Shown here: positions 48,280 through 61,389 of the stretch, in pieces
How positions within the stretch are numbered: position 1 is the stretch's first letter
How the letters are laid out: the number at the start of each line of letters is the position of its first letter
Source: Thuidium tamariscinum
Taxonomy: Eukaryota; Streptophyta; Bryopsida; Hypnales; Thuidiaceae
Reading direction: 5' to 3'
NCBI GenBank assembly: GCA_947034885.2
Contig: OX344754.2
Span: forward strand, 28,393,369 to 28,457,368
Length of the DNA: 64,000 bases
The notes under the pieces: generated by a model
What the model was told of the DNA's origin: nothing
Databases searched by the model: none
What the model saw: the letters and a program-made list of their open reading frames with translations, nothing else
Program-made: the position numbers and the translations under genes

Positions 48280-49870
48280 ACCTAATTGTACATTTTGGGT
48301 GTTAATTTTGTAATCTTTGAGTTTGTTTTGAAACAAATTGGAGTCAGTTCTTTTAGTATTTTGATAGCTAATTTGGAATCTGTTTGTTTAATTCCAAATT
48401 GGATAGATTAAATTTAAATTGGGTAGAGTGTTGAGTGGTAAAACTCAGCCGAATTGGGAATGTTGTGGATTCTAAGTGGGAACCAGTCTTGGGTTAGTAG
48501 GTTGAATCCAATTAGGTAGTATTTGTGTGTGAATGAGGGGAATATGGTGTTGAATTGTATTTTCCGGTTTGGGGGTCAGTTGAGTCAATTGATGAGGTAG
48601 TTGGCTTTCGTCTTTTCCCACCTTCCTATTAGAATGTTTTGAAATTCATTTTTGCCACCCACTATTGAGATAATGCCAGTGCGTGTCCCAACCAATCGTA
48701 CTGGGTTTTGATTTTTTTGTGTTTGTATGCGAATGCAAAGATGGAATTAATTCTTTCTACTTTGAAATGTCTGAATATGAGCAAAATGTTTAATTCTTGT
48801 AAAGATTAAAACTGTGAAGAAAAGATCTAATTGAAAAGTTTTGTAGTAATTAATTGTAAGAATCCAATTAGGAAAAGAATGTAGAAAATCTATATTACAA
48901 GTTGGAATAAAAAAAATTATAAGATTAATTTAGCCTTGTATGAGATCTGTAGGACATTGAAAATTTGATTAATATTAAAAGGTGTTTTGTTCACGAATTA
49001 GGCATGTGATAAAAGAAATATTTTGTACGATTGTTGCTATAATGTAAGGAGTTAATTTTTTCAATTTGTGTTAATTGATTAAAAGAATGAATCCATGTTG
49101 TATGTACTGAGAATGGATGAATAAATTGTTAATTCAATTTGGAACTGTGTTAGTATGGCTTATGGATGCTTGATGTGAATTGTATGTATGACCTAAATTG
49201 GTATGGATGTGAGTTGATTGCAATACTATTTTCCAATTTGGAGTTTTAGAGGTCATGTTAGTTGTAATATTTTCGATTTGAGATGGTTTAGAAGTTTATA
49301 ATGTGTGCTAGAATGGAGTGGGATTAGAAATAAAGTAAGGAATTAATTTGAAACATGTATTTGAATGAAATGATGGCTATGAACAAATTTAAAAAAAAAA
49401 AAAAAAAAAATTCCAAGTTGGTCATTTTGCTGAGAATAAATTAATAAAACCACTTGGCAAATAAGTGCTTAGAAGTCTAATTGAAGTGTGAAGATACTAT
49501 GAACTGTAATGAAGGAAAAAAAACAAGTTCGAAGAGAATTAAAATGAATTAAAAGTTTGATAGTCACCTCAAGTTATATTTGGTGTAAGGCCAATTTGGA
49601 GTTGTCTAATCAACAGTGCCGCATTTCAAAAATCTGATTTGAAGAATGAAATTGGAATAAAGAAAAAGATAAAATATTGAATAAATAAATGAAAGAATAA
49701 ATAAATTAAAGAATTGAAAATTAAAGAAATAACTTTGGAGATATTCTAAACCTTTGTAGCAATTAAGAGTGGAGAGAAAAATTGTGTAATTAGATTTATC
49801 GTGTGGAAAACATATTATTATGGTTAAGGAACAAATTGATATTCATTTTCTACTTTAATTGCAATGTTCC
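48280..49870. repeat. Tract with recurring CCAATTTGGA-like words
   Basis: CAATTTG/CAAATTG occurs seven times (48334, 48395, 49062, 49135, 49234, 49592, 49832), mostly as part of CCAATTTGGAG or its complement, with further one-off variants. No frame or unit length is visible. It is a weaker version of the tract at 54.6-56.7 kb. Confidence 0.4.
49389..49410 (+). repeat. Poly(A) run
   Basis: About 21 consecutive A. No SINE or retrogene body was recognised upstream. Confidence 0.9.
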
Positions 49871-50206
49871 AATTTAGAATAATCAAAAGTACCTATTTAA
49901 CAAGCCTCCCTAGGAACGAATCTGACTATTAGTCTTGAATTTTGTTTGATTTAAAATTGACTACAAAGCTTATCTACAATATGTATGATGAATTGATAAT
50001 TGTATTTGATCAATTGAAAGTTGTATGAAAAGATAAATTGATATCTAATCACAAAGGTCTAGTGAGCGCTGAATTTAGAGGCCTCGGAGGGGAGCCAAAC
50101 CGGTTCAACAATCAACATTAGGTTAACCCCCTCAGTTACAAACCAACATTATTTATTTATTTATTTAATATTATACTTTGAAACTGGTATCATATTTTCT
50201 TAAAAA

Positions 50207-51050
50207 TTTCATGTTTTATTGATTTTAGATTTGTAGATCTGAAGATTTTCACCATTTGAACATTTTTTGTGATTTGGTAGATTTTGCATTTTGAATCTTT
50301 TTTATATAGACATCTATCAAAAAGATTTTGATTTTAATACCATATGGTGGATGTGGTATCTTGTTCCTTTGAAGAATTCATGATATTTTGATTTCAGATT
50401 TGTGAATGTAAAAAAAAATTCTGTCAAATTTTTTTTCTTGTTTTGAATCTTTTTCATTTGATCATATTTTTTATATAATCATCTCTCATTATTTTATTGA
50501 TATTATAAAAGACCGTGCATTTGGTATCTTTTTTTAAAAAAGATTTCATGATATTTTGATTTCAAATTTGTAAATCTAAAGAGATTCTACATTCAAACAT
50601 TTTTTTGTTTTGCTAGATTTTGCATTTTGAATCTTCTTTGAATGAACATCTATAAAAGAAATTTAATTTAAATATTGCATGCTACATTTGGTATCTTGTT
50701 TCTTTGAAAAAATTCATTATATTCTGATTTCAAATTTATAGATCTGATCATTTTTTCAATTAAAATATTTTTCTTGATTTTGTAGATTTTTCATTTTTAA
50801 TCTTCTTCATACTAACATTTGTCATTATTTTTGTTTAAAATTATAACAGTCATTGAACTTGATGTCTTGTTTTTTTGAAAATTTTATGATTTTTTAATTT
50901 CAAATTGCTAAATTTCAAAAACTTCTCCATTAAAACATTTTTTTTGTTTTGGTAGATTTTGCATTTAAAATTTTCTTGATCTGAACATATATCACTGAAG
51001 AATCATTATGGAAAACTTTATCTCTTAAAATTTTAAATGTCTTAAATTCA
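50207..51050. repeat. Five-unit tandem array, period about 169 bp
   Basis: Unit starts near 50207, 50377, 50545, 50713 and 50882 are 168-170 bp apart. Each runs TT(C/T)AT(G/T)..TTTTGATTTCA(G/A)ATTTGTA..., then GATTTTGCATTTTGAATCTT, then a GAACATCTAT word, then GGTATCTTGTT before the next unit. A sixth, more eroded unit may follow. Unit length falls in the range of plant centromeric and subtelomeric satellites, but only a handful of diverged units exist here. Confidence 0.75.
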
Positions 51051-51467
51051 AAATTTGTATAATTCTTTCAATTCATTGTGCCTATAATTTTTTTTTAATT
51101 TTGCAAATCTTAAAATTAATTAACATATTCTAAACAAATTTTATGTACATATGAAATTTAGAATAGTTTATTGATTTAAAAAATATTTGGAAGAACATAT
51201 GAAATCACTTTTCAATTTTAAATGTCATGTACCCAATTACCCATGTCTATATCTTCTTTTAATTTTATGACATTGAATTAAGAATTTTAAACATTTTTAT
51301 GGAATGAAAATACATCTTAAATATTCAATGATCTTCCATCCATTCTAGTTCACTAAGTTTAATTTCTTTCATCTTTCACCATTTTGTGATCATTTATATT
51401 AATGACATCATTCATGAATTGCTTAAAAATATACAAGGAAATTTATTTTTCACTTTTTTCAATTTAA

Positions 51468-51525
51468 AATCCTTGAAATTCTTAAAATTCTTAAAATTCT
51501 TGAAATCCTTGAAATCTTTGCTAAA
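51468..51525. repeat. Microsatellite of CTTAAAATT/CTTGAAATC units
   Basis: About six units of 9-10 bp in a row. Confidence 0.8.
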
Positions 51526-51529
51526 TTAG

Positions 51530-52470
51530 ATCAATTAGAATTTATGATCATGAATTTTTTGAATTTTTTTTTAAGTATATTGTAATACAAATTTACTTGA
51601 TTTTGATGTGATCTTCTAATTTAAAGTATAAATAGGTTTAAAAGATTCTATTAATGCTATTTGACATAGCTTTGAATAGCTATTAGACAATTATTTAATC
51701 AATTTGCCTTTCCATATGAATAATTGTGACTTGGTCTAGTGGAATCTAGTTTTGGATATTAATAGGAAAAAAATGATGATCATAGTAGATTGAAAGAGGA
51801 TTCTACTCATAGATGTTGAATGATAAGTTTTTTTTCAAAAATACATATAAAAACAAAATTGCTTACTTGGTTTATACTTGTGTGTGATGTATAATTTTTT
51901 TTAAAATTATATGTGTTATTATAATAATTGCAAAGTAAAAGACTATTGAGAATAATATATAATTGCAAAATCCCTAGTGAATGAACCTTTACCTCTACAC
52001 TCCAAAATAGTTTATCAATTCTATTAGCATGGATTGGTAGATTATTGAAACAACACATATTGTTGTTGTTTTTAATTATATTTTTTTAACACCATGAAAG
52101 GCAACTTTGAATCTATAGAAATGCTAAGATCTTTGTTTTTATTTTAGGATTAAATGATTAGAATAATTTGCTTTAGAAAATTAGAGATGTTCTTGCAGAT
52201 AATTTTATTTTGAATAAATTTTTTTTAATAATAATATTCTTCATGTGAAATTTGTTTTGAATCTTTATCAAATTTTAATTGATTTATATGAAATAATCTT
52301 AATAATATAATAAAAATTCACACAGAATTTTATTCTTTAAATTTACATTTTATAAAAGTTTGAAGTTTACTTCAATAGGATAGTTTATGTAATTTGGCCA
52401 TTGATGGTCTTCAATACAATGATATTTGAATTTTTTTCTTAAATTTGTAATGATGAAACACTTGCAACGT
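51530..52470. other. AT-rich stretch, nothing identified
   Basis: A minus-strand 83-codon frame (51807-52058) is open but low-complexity. No family recognised. Confidence 0.45.
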
Positions 52471-52952
52471 AGGATAAAATTAGAGAAGGTGCATCTTTTT
52501 CTGTAGTACAATCTTCTATTATACTAGTTTTAAATGAAGCAACACTCTTTAAACCAAATTCACCTATCCATTCAAATACCAAAGTTTCTACCATATCAAA
52601 GGAAGAAGAAGGCGGTGAAAATGACTTGATAAGTTTTGGGGATGTGATGGATATTGCAAAGCGTATAGGAGATACTTTTGAAAATTCAATTCTCAATAAA
52701 ATTAATGGCACACTAACACCGAAACATTTTTGTAAACTTTCGTGGTTAATAAATTATCGACAAATTGCTAGACCCACGAAGATCATCAAACGTAAAGAGC
52801 CTAAATTTATGTCTCTTGAGAGTTCAAAGATTGAATATATCTCAAATACACAAACCTCTGTTACTATTGAATTATTGATGGTTCATCGATGCAAGACGCC
52901 TGTGCATATAGCACTTCTTAAAGTTCACAAAAGTCCATCTTCATTCCCGTGA
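52471..52952 (+). pseudogene. Exon-like open stretch of about 160 codons, unidentified
   Basis: The plus strand is open from just after a possible splice acceptor (GCAACGTAG|GAT) to a stop at 52952. The composition is protein-like, with KEEEGGENDLISFGDVMD early and RPTKIIKRKEPKF later, and a basic middle. There is no ATG near the start, and no donor or neighbouring exon was found, although sequence at 53225-53400 is also less AT-rich. I recognise no family; an old gene fragment or mobile-element remnant is likely. The antisense frame 52439-52711 is also open, which lowers confidence. Confidence 0.25.
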
Positions 52953-53705
52953 ATTTAGACTCATACAAAGATGTACAAATTGATTAGTTACACTAGATTG
53001 CGGTTGTTTTTAAAACATATTGCTTCATTCAAGTTCACATGAATTGCATTTACTTAAAGACTGTATACTAAAATTTAAAGTGATTGAATAATTTTTTATA
53101 TATAATTTTTTATACCTATAGAAAGATTTTATATTCTTTTAAGGCTTTGAGCATTCAGTTCATTCTTATTGTGATTTAGTATATATAAGTTAAAAAATGT
53201 TGATTTATTTTAATTTTTCTATTGTAGATGGATGTGTCACCGACAAACTTTTAGTAAAGAGAAACAATCCTTGAAATACCAAACATGAAAACACAATTCA
53301 GCCGAACATTAAATGTACAGGTGAAAAACAAGAGAAAAGAGAATTTATGAAGGAAGGTGTGTCCGATGATATAATTGAAAATGAAGACAAAGATTAGTTA
53401 GAAAATGATTTGCAATAATATTACAAGGTGAATTTCATGAATTTGATTGTGTCTTTGAGAATGAAGCCAGATCATTTATTTCATCCTTTTATTTCATTGT
53501 ATTAAATGCTAGCAGTGCCCTTAATCACTTAACGAGGCTGACACTCTTTTGTAATCTTGATTTGTTAAAATATGAGTTCACAAATGAATATTGAGATGAA
53601 ATTGCAATTTTTAATTTCATAATTATAAATAAAGCTGATGAGAGCTTGAAGTTTATGGAAGAGAAGATGAACAATTGGGATTCAATTTGAAAAAAGAAAT
53701 GTGAC
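52953..53705. other. AT-rich stretch, possible eroded continuation of the exon-like block
   Basis: No clear frame. Acidic and lysine-rich short stretches near 53260-53400 may belong to the same remnant. Confidence 0.3.
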
Positions 53706-53709
53706 ATTA

Positions 53710-53997
53710 GGAGGGATTTGAGGGCTTTGGGAGCCTGTGAGTTCCCACAACCCGAAATCGCGAAAACATCCACGGGAACGCAGTTCTGCAGGAATCCGAC
53801 ATGGTCGAGCGACTGCCACGTCATCGACTTTTTTTTTCCGAATTTTTTTTTTGGACTTTTTTCATATTTCAGGACCCCCCAATTTTATTTTTTTATTTTT
53901 TTATTTATTTTTTAAATGTTGACCAGCGGCTAGCTGTTCCCAGACCCTGTTTCGAGAACAATCCCAAAATGGCCCTTTGCAGCCTTCAAATCCCTCC
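53710..53997. mobile_element. MITE, TA target duplication, GGAGGGATT termini (second copy)
   Basis: Starts GGAGGGATTTGAGGGCTTTG and ends AGCCTTCAAATCCCTCC, with TA on both sides; the empty site is again CATTAATG. It shares the GGACTTTTTTCATATTTCA core with 12354-12667. Short frames here on the plus strand are chance products of the T-rich core. Confidence 0.88.
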
Positions 53998-53999
53998 TA

Positions 54000-54550
54000 A
54001 TGTTTTCAACGTTCGTATTGAATCTAGAGACTTTTTAAAAACTTGATATTCTATATTTATAATAGTCATCTTATTCTCAACGCACATACAAGTCTCTTGG
54101 TAGTTCTCTCATTTTTTAAAGTGCTTTTGTTGTACTTTCAAACCACTGCATTTGTAAATTGGACAATTTTTTCTTATACAAGTTTAATACAAATGAAATA
54201 TAAAACACTTGTAAGATTAAATTCAAAATAAATAAAAATGATGAAAATTGGAAAAAGAATTCCCATAATTTTTTATCTACAAAATAGATGATGTAAAGGT
54301 TTCCAATGGCATAAAATATAAAAATATAAAAAAAATTTATGACCTACAACATTTCAATTCTGATGGTCTCAACATTTCATTGAAGCGTGTAGTCTAGATT
54401 TTGGCTAAATTCCACAAAACCCAAGACTATAGTATAGGGGTTCAAATCTAGGGGAATGGTCAAATAGTTTAACATATTATGACTAAAGTCACATGTAAGT
54501 TAGAATGGATTGAAATATATTGCTAATTTCCACATATGAAGACATTTGGA
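54000..54550. other. AT-rich stretch, nothing identified
   Basis: No frame or repeat boundary was recognised. Confidence 0.5.
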
Positions 54551-54554
54551 TGGG

Positions 54555-56726
54555 CAATTTGGAATTTTCACTCTTATTCCCAAAAAATAATTTGGTGATT
54601 AGTCCATTAATAATGCTATGAACGCATAAGTGTTGTCTAAGTCCTAGATTAGTATTCTAAGAGGGTATAGCAAATTGTCAAGGGTATGTAGCAATTTGTC
54701 ACCTGCATGCACTATCCGACTTAATCATTGCAACAAGTTATATGTATATATATATATAATTCTCCAGCCAATATCATGAAATTCTTTTATCAGGCAATTT
54801 GTCTTCTATCACTATTTAACTAGCCTAATCACAAATTTAGATGAGTATCAAACCAGTCCCAGTCTAAGGCAATTTGTCCCTAATTAATGCAAGGGACGAA
54901 TGTATATGCAATTGTCTTCATTTTCATACTTTTGCACAAATCCACGTCAACTGGTTAATTTAATTTTACCTTAGAACAATTTATAATATCAATGGCAATT
55001 TATTCCTCAATATATTAACTTAAAAAATTTATTGGTGATTTTATAAACCACAAGGCAATTTGTCATATTGTTCCACCTTCAAAATTCAAGGCCATTTGTC
55101 ATTTTACTTCATCATTAAAACCACAAAGCAATTTGTCATAAGGCAATTTGTCATAGTAACTTCCTATGGACCTAAGACCATGGTCTTTTCATAATTGGAT
55201 TTATCAAGAATTTAATCTTTTTGAATAATTATTATCGAATTAATTCCTTTTGAGAATTAATTTAATTTAATTTATCAATTTCAATAATTAGTCCCTAATT
55301 TAATTCATCTTTACATTATCAAATCATATTTTCTATAAGTTTGATATTTTTCACCATTATGATAATGCAAATTATCTTTACAATTTTAATTTAATTTAAA
55401 TTATAGAACTTTTCTATAATCAAAACTCACAACAATTTCATAGATAATTTTACTATAAGATTTCAATGCACAATAGTGATTTGTCAAAATTTATAATTTG
55501 ATTATTAATTTATTCCTTCTCAATTATATAACAATTTATTATCATGACAAATGCAATTAGACATAATATAAAACTTCTAACATCAATTAGGCAAAACTCC
55601 CTGGTTGACGCTTGATGTCGATTCGCCAATTTGGCCAAGTTGCTTATGTTTGGCAATTCAAGTTCCAATTTGTATTTTGACAATTTGTCAAAATTTCACC
55701 ATTTTTTTAATTCAACATCAATTAAACCCTAAAGCAATTTGCCATAGCTTCTTCACCAACTGCACCAACTCATACTGGACAATTGGCTAATTCTATTGGT
55801 TCACTCAGGCAAATTGCTACAAGATCTCTTCTCGATTTATAATAAATCAGACAATTTGATTTGGCAATTAAACTTTAAGCCAATTTGATTGGAGGTGCGA
55901 TTGAATGGTCTGGTTCAATTACTCCATCACATATAGACAACTTGACTTACACACATCACATGCATCCATTACATGAATAATTACCATACATAGTCAATTT
56001 GTTAAATTCAATGGCAAATTGCACATACATATGACACAATGACAATTAACTGCATTATTGGTTTCTAATCATTTTCAATGCTTCAAAACTAAATACAACT
56101 CAAGCAAATTGACTGAACACAAAGACAATTCGACTCAACAATTTCATACATCATCACACACTAAATCACAATCACACAACACTTAAAAGTATACACACAC
56201 CAAATTGCTCAAACACATACAATTCAATCACTAAATTAAGGTTACAATTGAAAGAATTCTTCATTTGAGTTCAGAGGCAATTTGCTCTAGAAACTGGCCC
56301 AATCATTGGTGCTCAGTCCAGCAAATTACTTAACTCACACACACACACAAAGACAAAATCCAATCACTAGATCCACAAAAACACACACAAGAAACTACTT
56401 TCAATAAAGTCAAATTGCCATAAAAGTTGGCCCCATCGCAGGTACTTAGCTAGAAATGATGATTTGCTAAGTAGATATATATTGAATTGAAGAAATTCAA
56501 TGGTACATGAAACACGACAAATAGTCTAGCTATGAAAACCGAGTGTGTTGTACAAGTAAAAATGGCAAATTGATTAAGTATATGACTATGCTGAAAAATA
56601 ACCGTTCATGAAAAAACCGCCAAGTCAATTTGCCTTGCTTCATATCTTTGAATACTATGTCCTTTAGAATCTGAATGACAATTAGCCTCTAATTCCTTTT
56701 ACGTGTAAACTTGACCTAGCAAATTG
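54555..56726. repeat. Dense irregular array of the word GCAATTTG(TC) in both orientations
   Basis: Sixteen exact CAATTTG (54555, 54692, 54795, 54870, 55056, 55129, 55144, 55627, 55666, 55681, 55735, 55852, 55881, 55995, 56278, 56626) and eight CAAATTG (54671, 55810, 56015, 56105, 56201, 56411, 56566, 56720), plus many one-base variants such as GCAATTAG and GACAATTGG. The left half is mainly forward and often reads GGCAATTTGTCA; the right half is mixed. Spacing is irregular (8 to nearly 500 bp) and the sequence between the words is unrelated. No coding frame crosses the tract. Confidence 0.8.
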
Positions 56727-56729
56727 CAT

Positions 56730-58436
<1,707 letters not shown>

Positions 58437-58712
58437 AAAATCTTTAAATAACAATTGATATTTTTTTATTATAATGTGCACATAAAAGTCATTTTTTTTT
58501 AAAATTGATGAATTACAATGGTCTTTAGTGAAGACATAATAGGTACACTATATATAATATCAAAAATTTGTATGATTTGTGTTTAACAAATTATAATCAA
58601 TAAAGTAAACAATATATTATAAAGATGATTTTATTTTTTAATTATGATGAAATGATGCTTTCATTGTGTAAATTGAATTGAATATCTATGGTGTGAAAAA
58701 ACTTTTAAAAAG

Positions 58713-59346
58713 ATGGAGTGTTTAGGTACAAATCTTGCAATCTCCTTTCCTCCTCCCTCTTCTGTTTTTACCTTTTTATCTAAGAGTAGGTCTCGGCGGT
58801 CTCCTTCCTTTCTCCTTGATGGCTCCCCCTCTCCCACTTCTCACCAGTCAGTTAGAGAGGCAATTGAAAAAATTTCTCGGTCCCTGTTTTTACAGAACAA
58901 TATGTCACGACACATTACTAGATTTTATTTGAAGGGTGTAAGTTCTTGACTCCTCTAAGATTTAGGGGATTTACATACGTTGCATCTGTGTTGGGTGCAG
59001 ATGGCTTTTGAACAACGGAGCTTCGAATGGTTTTAACATGTAGTCGAACTATCAGGAAATGGTGTTGTTCTGAAAAGAACTCACCCCCATCTCTGTAGAG
59101 GTCAATACTTAGAAAAGACTTTGACTGCGAGTGACATTTCTGATGACGAAGGCGACTAGTGCTTGCGGTTCATGCAGGGCCGCAACGGTCTCATATTTAA
59201 ATGTCATCCAGATACGAGTCTACGACTGTTCCTCTTTGACCTATTCACAACGGTGCACTAAGCGAATATTTCTGTTTTGCGCGGTATCCCTCGCGCATTT
59301 GCTCAAGAGATATTTGCTCAAGTCAATATCTTCTTCAAGCCATAAA
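58713..59346 (+). pseudogene. Broken coding block of unknown origin (about 210 codons)
   Basis: One plus-strand frame runs the whole length with coding-like composition, starting MECLGTNLAISFPPPSS and including acidic SDISDDEGD and an FAQEIFAQVNIFF end. It is interrupted about five times, so it is a dead gene. GC rises sharply here compared with both sides. I recognise no domain, and the source could be host, transposon or virus-like. It abuts the first member of the minus-strand tandem family at 59.3 kb. Confidence 0.45.
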
Positions 59347-60444
59347 ATAAAACTCAAATCATAGTCATTTTGATTCATATGCGGCTTACATTCCTACAAT
59401 TGTAATTTCTTTTAACAACAAATGAAGTGAATGAAAATTCATTAAGGCAAACACTACCATTGACAAATTCTTTTACAATCACAATCCTCTTCAAGTGTTT
59501 AAAAACACGTAAGTAAAATCGCTTCAACTGCACTGAAATGAAATTCGCCAATTCAAGTGCCAATGCATGAACATCAATATTTTTGTGATGCTATCTAAAA
59601 AATAAAACATATTAAACAAATATAAATATTTCAAAAAAAATCATATAAAAAAAATCAATAAATTCATAGTACATACAAATAAATTCATTTATAAAAGCAT
59701 TTTTCAAAATAAAAGTTTAGAAATGTACCATCCAAGATCCTTCAACAGTTAATGTATATCGCATATATGCCTTCATTTTCATCCCATCATTTTTCTCTGA
59801 CTGGTTCACCTTAGCTCCAATTTTCTCTAAAAGAGATGTCACTTTAGTCATAGTCGCTAACTTGTCTATGGTAAAAACACCATTTTGAAGGTTTGCATAA
59901 AATGTATTTGATATCGAATCATCCTATATAGTAATCGAGTAATATATTTGTGTAAAACCTAACAACTATAGGTTTAAATCAAGGTTGGTTGATTTTAAAT
60001 TAACCAACCAAAATTTATGTCGGAAGACCTTTAATACACCTTGTTGAGAGTCTTCCTTCTTCCTCCTACTGAGGGTCTTTCAAAAATTGCATGATTTTTG
60101 ATGTGAGACGGAATTGTCTTCACCTTCCACTCTATGAGGCCATGTTAAAAACAATATAATTTGTAGTTATTATCAACTAGAAAAATGCCATGAACACTCA
60201 AAGTTGGTATAAGATGACAAATTGTTTAGTTGTTAACATGTGTTGAACAAATATAATGAACCTTCACTTTAGTAAAGTTGATAGTCATATCTTTCTTACA
60301 ACAGCCACAATGCTCTAACATTAGACTATTTTTTTCAAAACTTTTTCTAAATCAAGACATAATAATGCCCTCAAATTGTTCACTTTCATTACAATATTTT
60401 CCTTTTACAAACTGTTCACTATCACCATCGCTACTAAGCTTCAT
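59340..60444 (-). pseudogene. Tandem family copy A: unidentified three-exon gene remnant
   Basis: On the minus strand three coding-like blocks lie in order. Exon 1 (about 60444-60010) starts at an ATG reading MKLSSDGD and has a CxxC-type motif (LEHCGCCKKD). Exon 2 (about 59945-59729) contains NGVFTIDKLATMTKVTSLL and ends at a donor (ATG|GTACAT). Exon 3 begins near 59590 after an acceptor and contains LALELANFISVQL. The same blocks, in the same order and with the same intron places, recur twice downstream. Copy A has the most open exon 2 and 3, but the gene is interrupted more than once. No known family is recognised. Confidence 0.5.
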
Positions 60445-60449
60445 TTTCT

Positions 60450-61030
60450 TTTAAGCCTCTTCTATGTTTTCATTTTTACTAATTCTACAATGAACACAAC
60501 ATAATGTTAAAAAATTATTTAATCATTCATCAATACTAATAAATCTAAAAAACAATTAAAACAAATTCCTAAAAACTTAGAAAGAGAAAAGCATTGTTGG
60601 AATAATTGGTTACAATACACAATGTAAAAGCGTTTTTTATCAGCTTTTCAACAAACAATAATTTTACTAATCTCACGGGGTGTAAGTGGGATTTCTTGTT
60701 GTTTAGCCTTTCCCCTTCCTATGACACAATTAAATATATATCTACAAAAAATTATAAATTAAATCAAAATTTATTATTCAATAAAATTAAAATTCTTACA
60801 AAATAAATAGTAAGAATAACAAATTTTTTAAACTTATAAATTTGATTATACAAGGTCTTGTCTTAAATCAAAATCAAATATGATGAAAATTTTGTTGTAG
60901 CAATAAGGCTCGAAATCATGTCTTCTAATAAACAGTTCCTTACATTCTTATGTAGATACACACTATAATTAATAATCCTTATATTTTCATACAAATATTA
61001 TAATACTTTGACTTTGGATTACATAAAAAA
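60450..61030. other. AT-rich spacer between tandem copies A and B
   Basis: No frame was recognised. The extra length between A and B compared with B and C lies here and in the adjoining MITE. Confidence 0.5.
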
Positions 61031-61033
61031 CTT

Positions 61034-61229
61034 TACTATAAGAAACTTGTGTTTTAGATGACGGATTTTAGGTGACATCCAACGTAGAAATGCATGTTTT
61101 TATGTCTAAACTAATGTCCGCCATAACATCAAGATGTTATGGCGGACATTAGTTTAGACATAAAAATATGCATTTCTACGTTGGATGTCACCTAAAATCC
61201 GTCATCTAAAACACAAGTTTCTTATAGTG
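61034..61229. mobile_element. CACTA-type palindromic MITE (196 bp)
   Basis: An almost perfect palindrome: arms of about 96 bp pair with very few mismatches around the centre near 61131. The right end is inverse CACTATAAGAAACTTG, the left TACTATAAGAAACTTG, and CTT flanks both sides (61031-61033 and 61230-61232). The near identity of the arms suggests a recent insertion or hairpin-based conversion. Confidence 0.92.
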
Positions 61230-61389
61230 CTTATAAAAATGAAATTAAAATAAATAAAAGTATTGATGTACATACAATTGAAAAGACCATTGGGGAATTG
61301 AAATTAAATAGGTAAAGAAGAAAATAGATCAAAATAAAAAAAAATGTACTTACAATTTGATGAGACTTGATATTTGTCAATCCTAAACT

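Noticed and set aside
53718-54046. Plus-strand frames of 61-81 codons, rich in Phe
   Set aside because: They lie inside the TA-flanked MITE and read its T-rich core; none has a plausible protein make-up.
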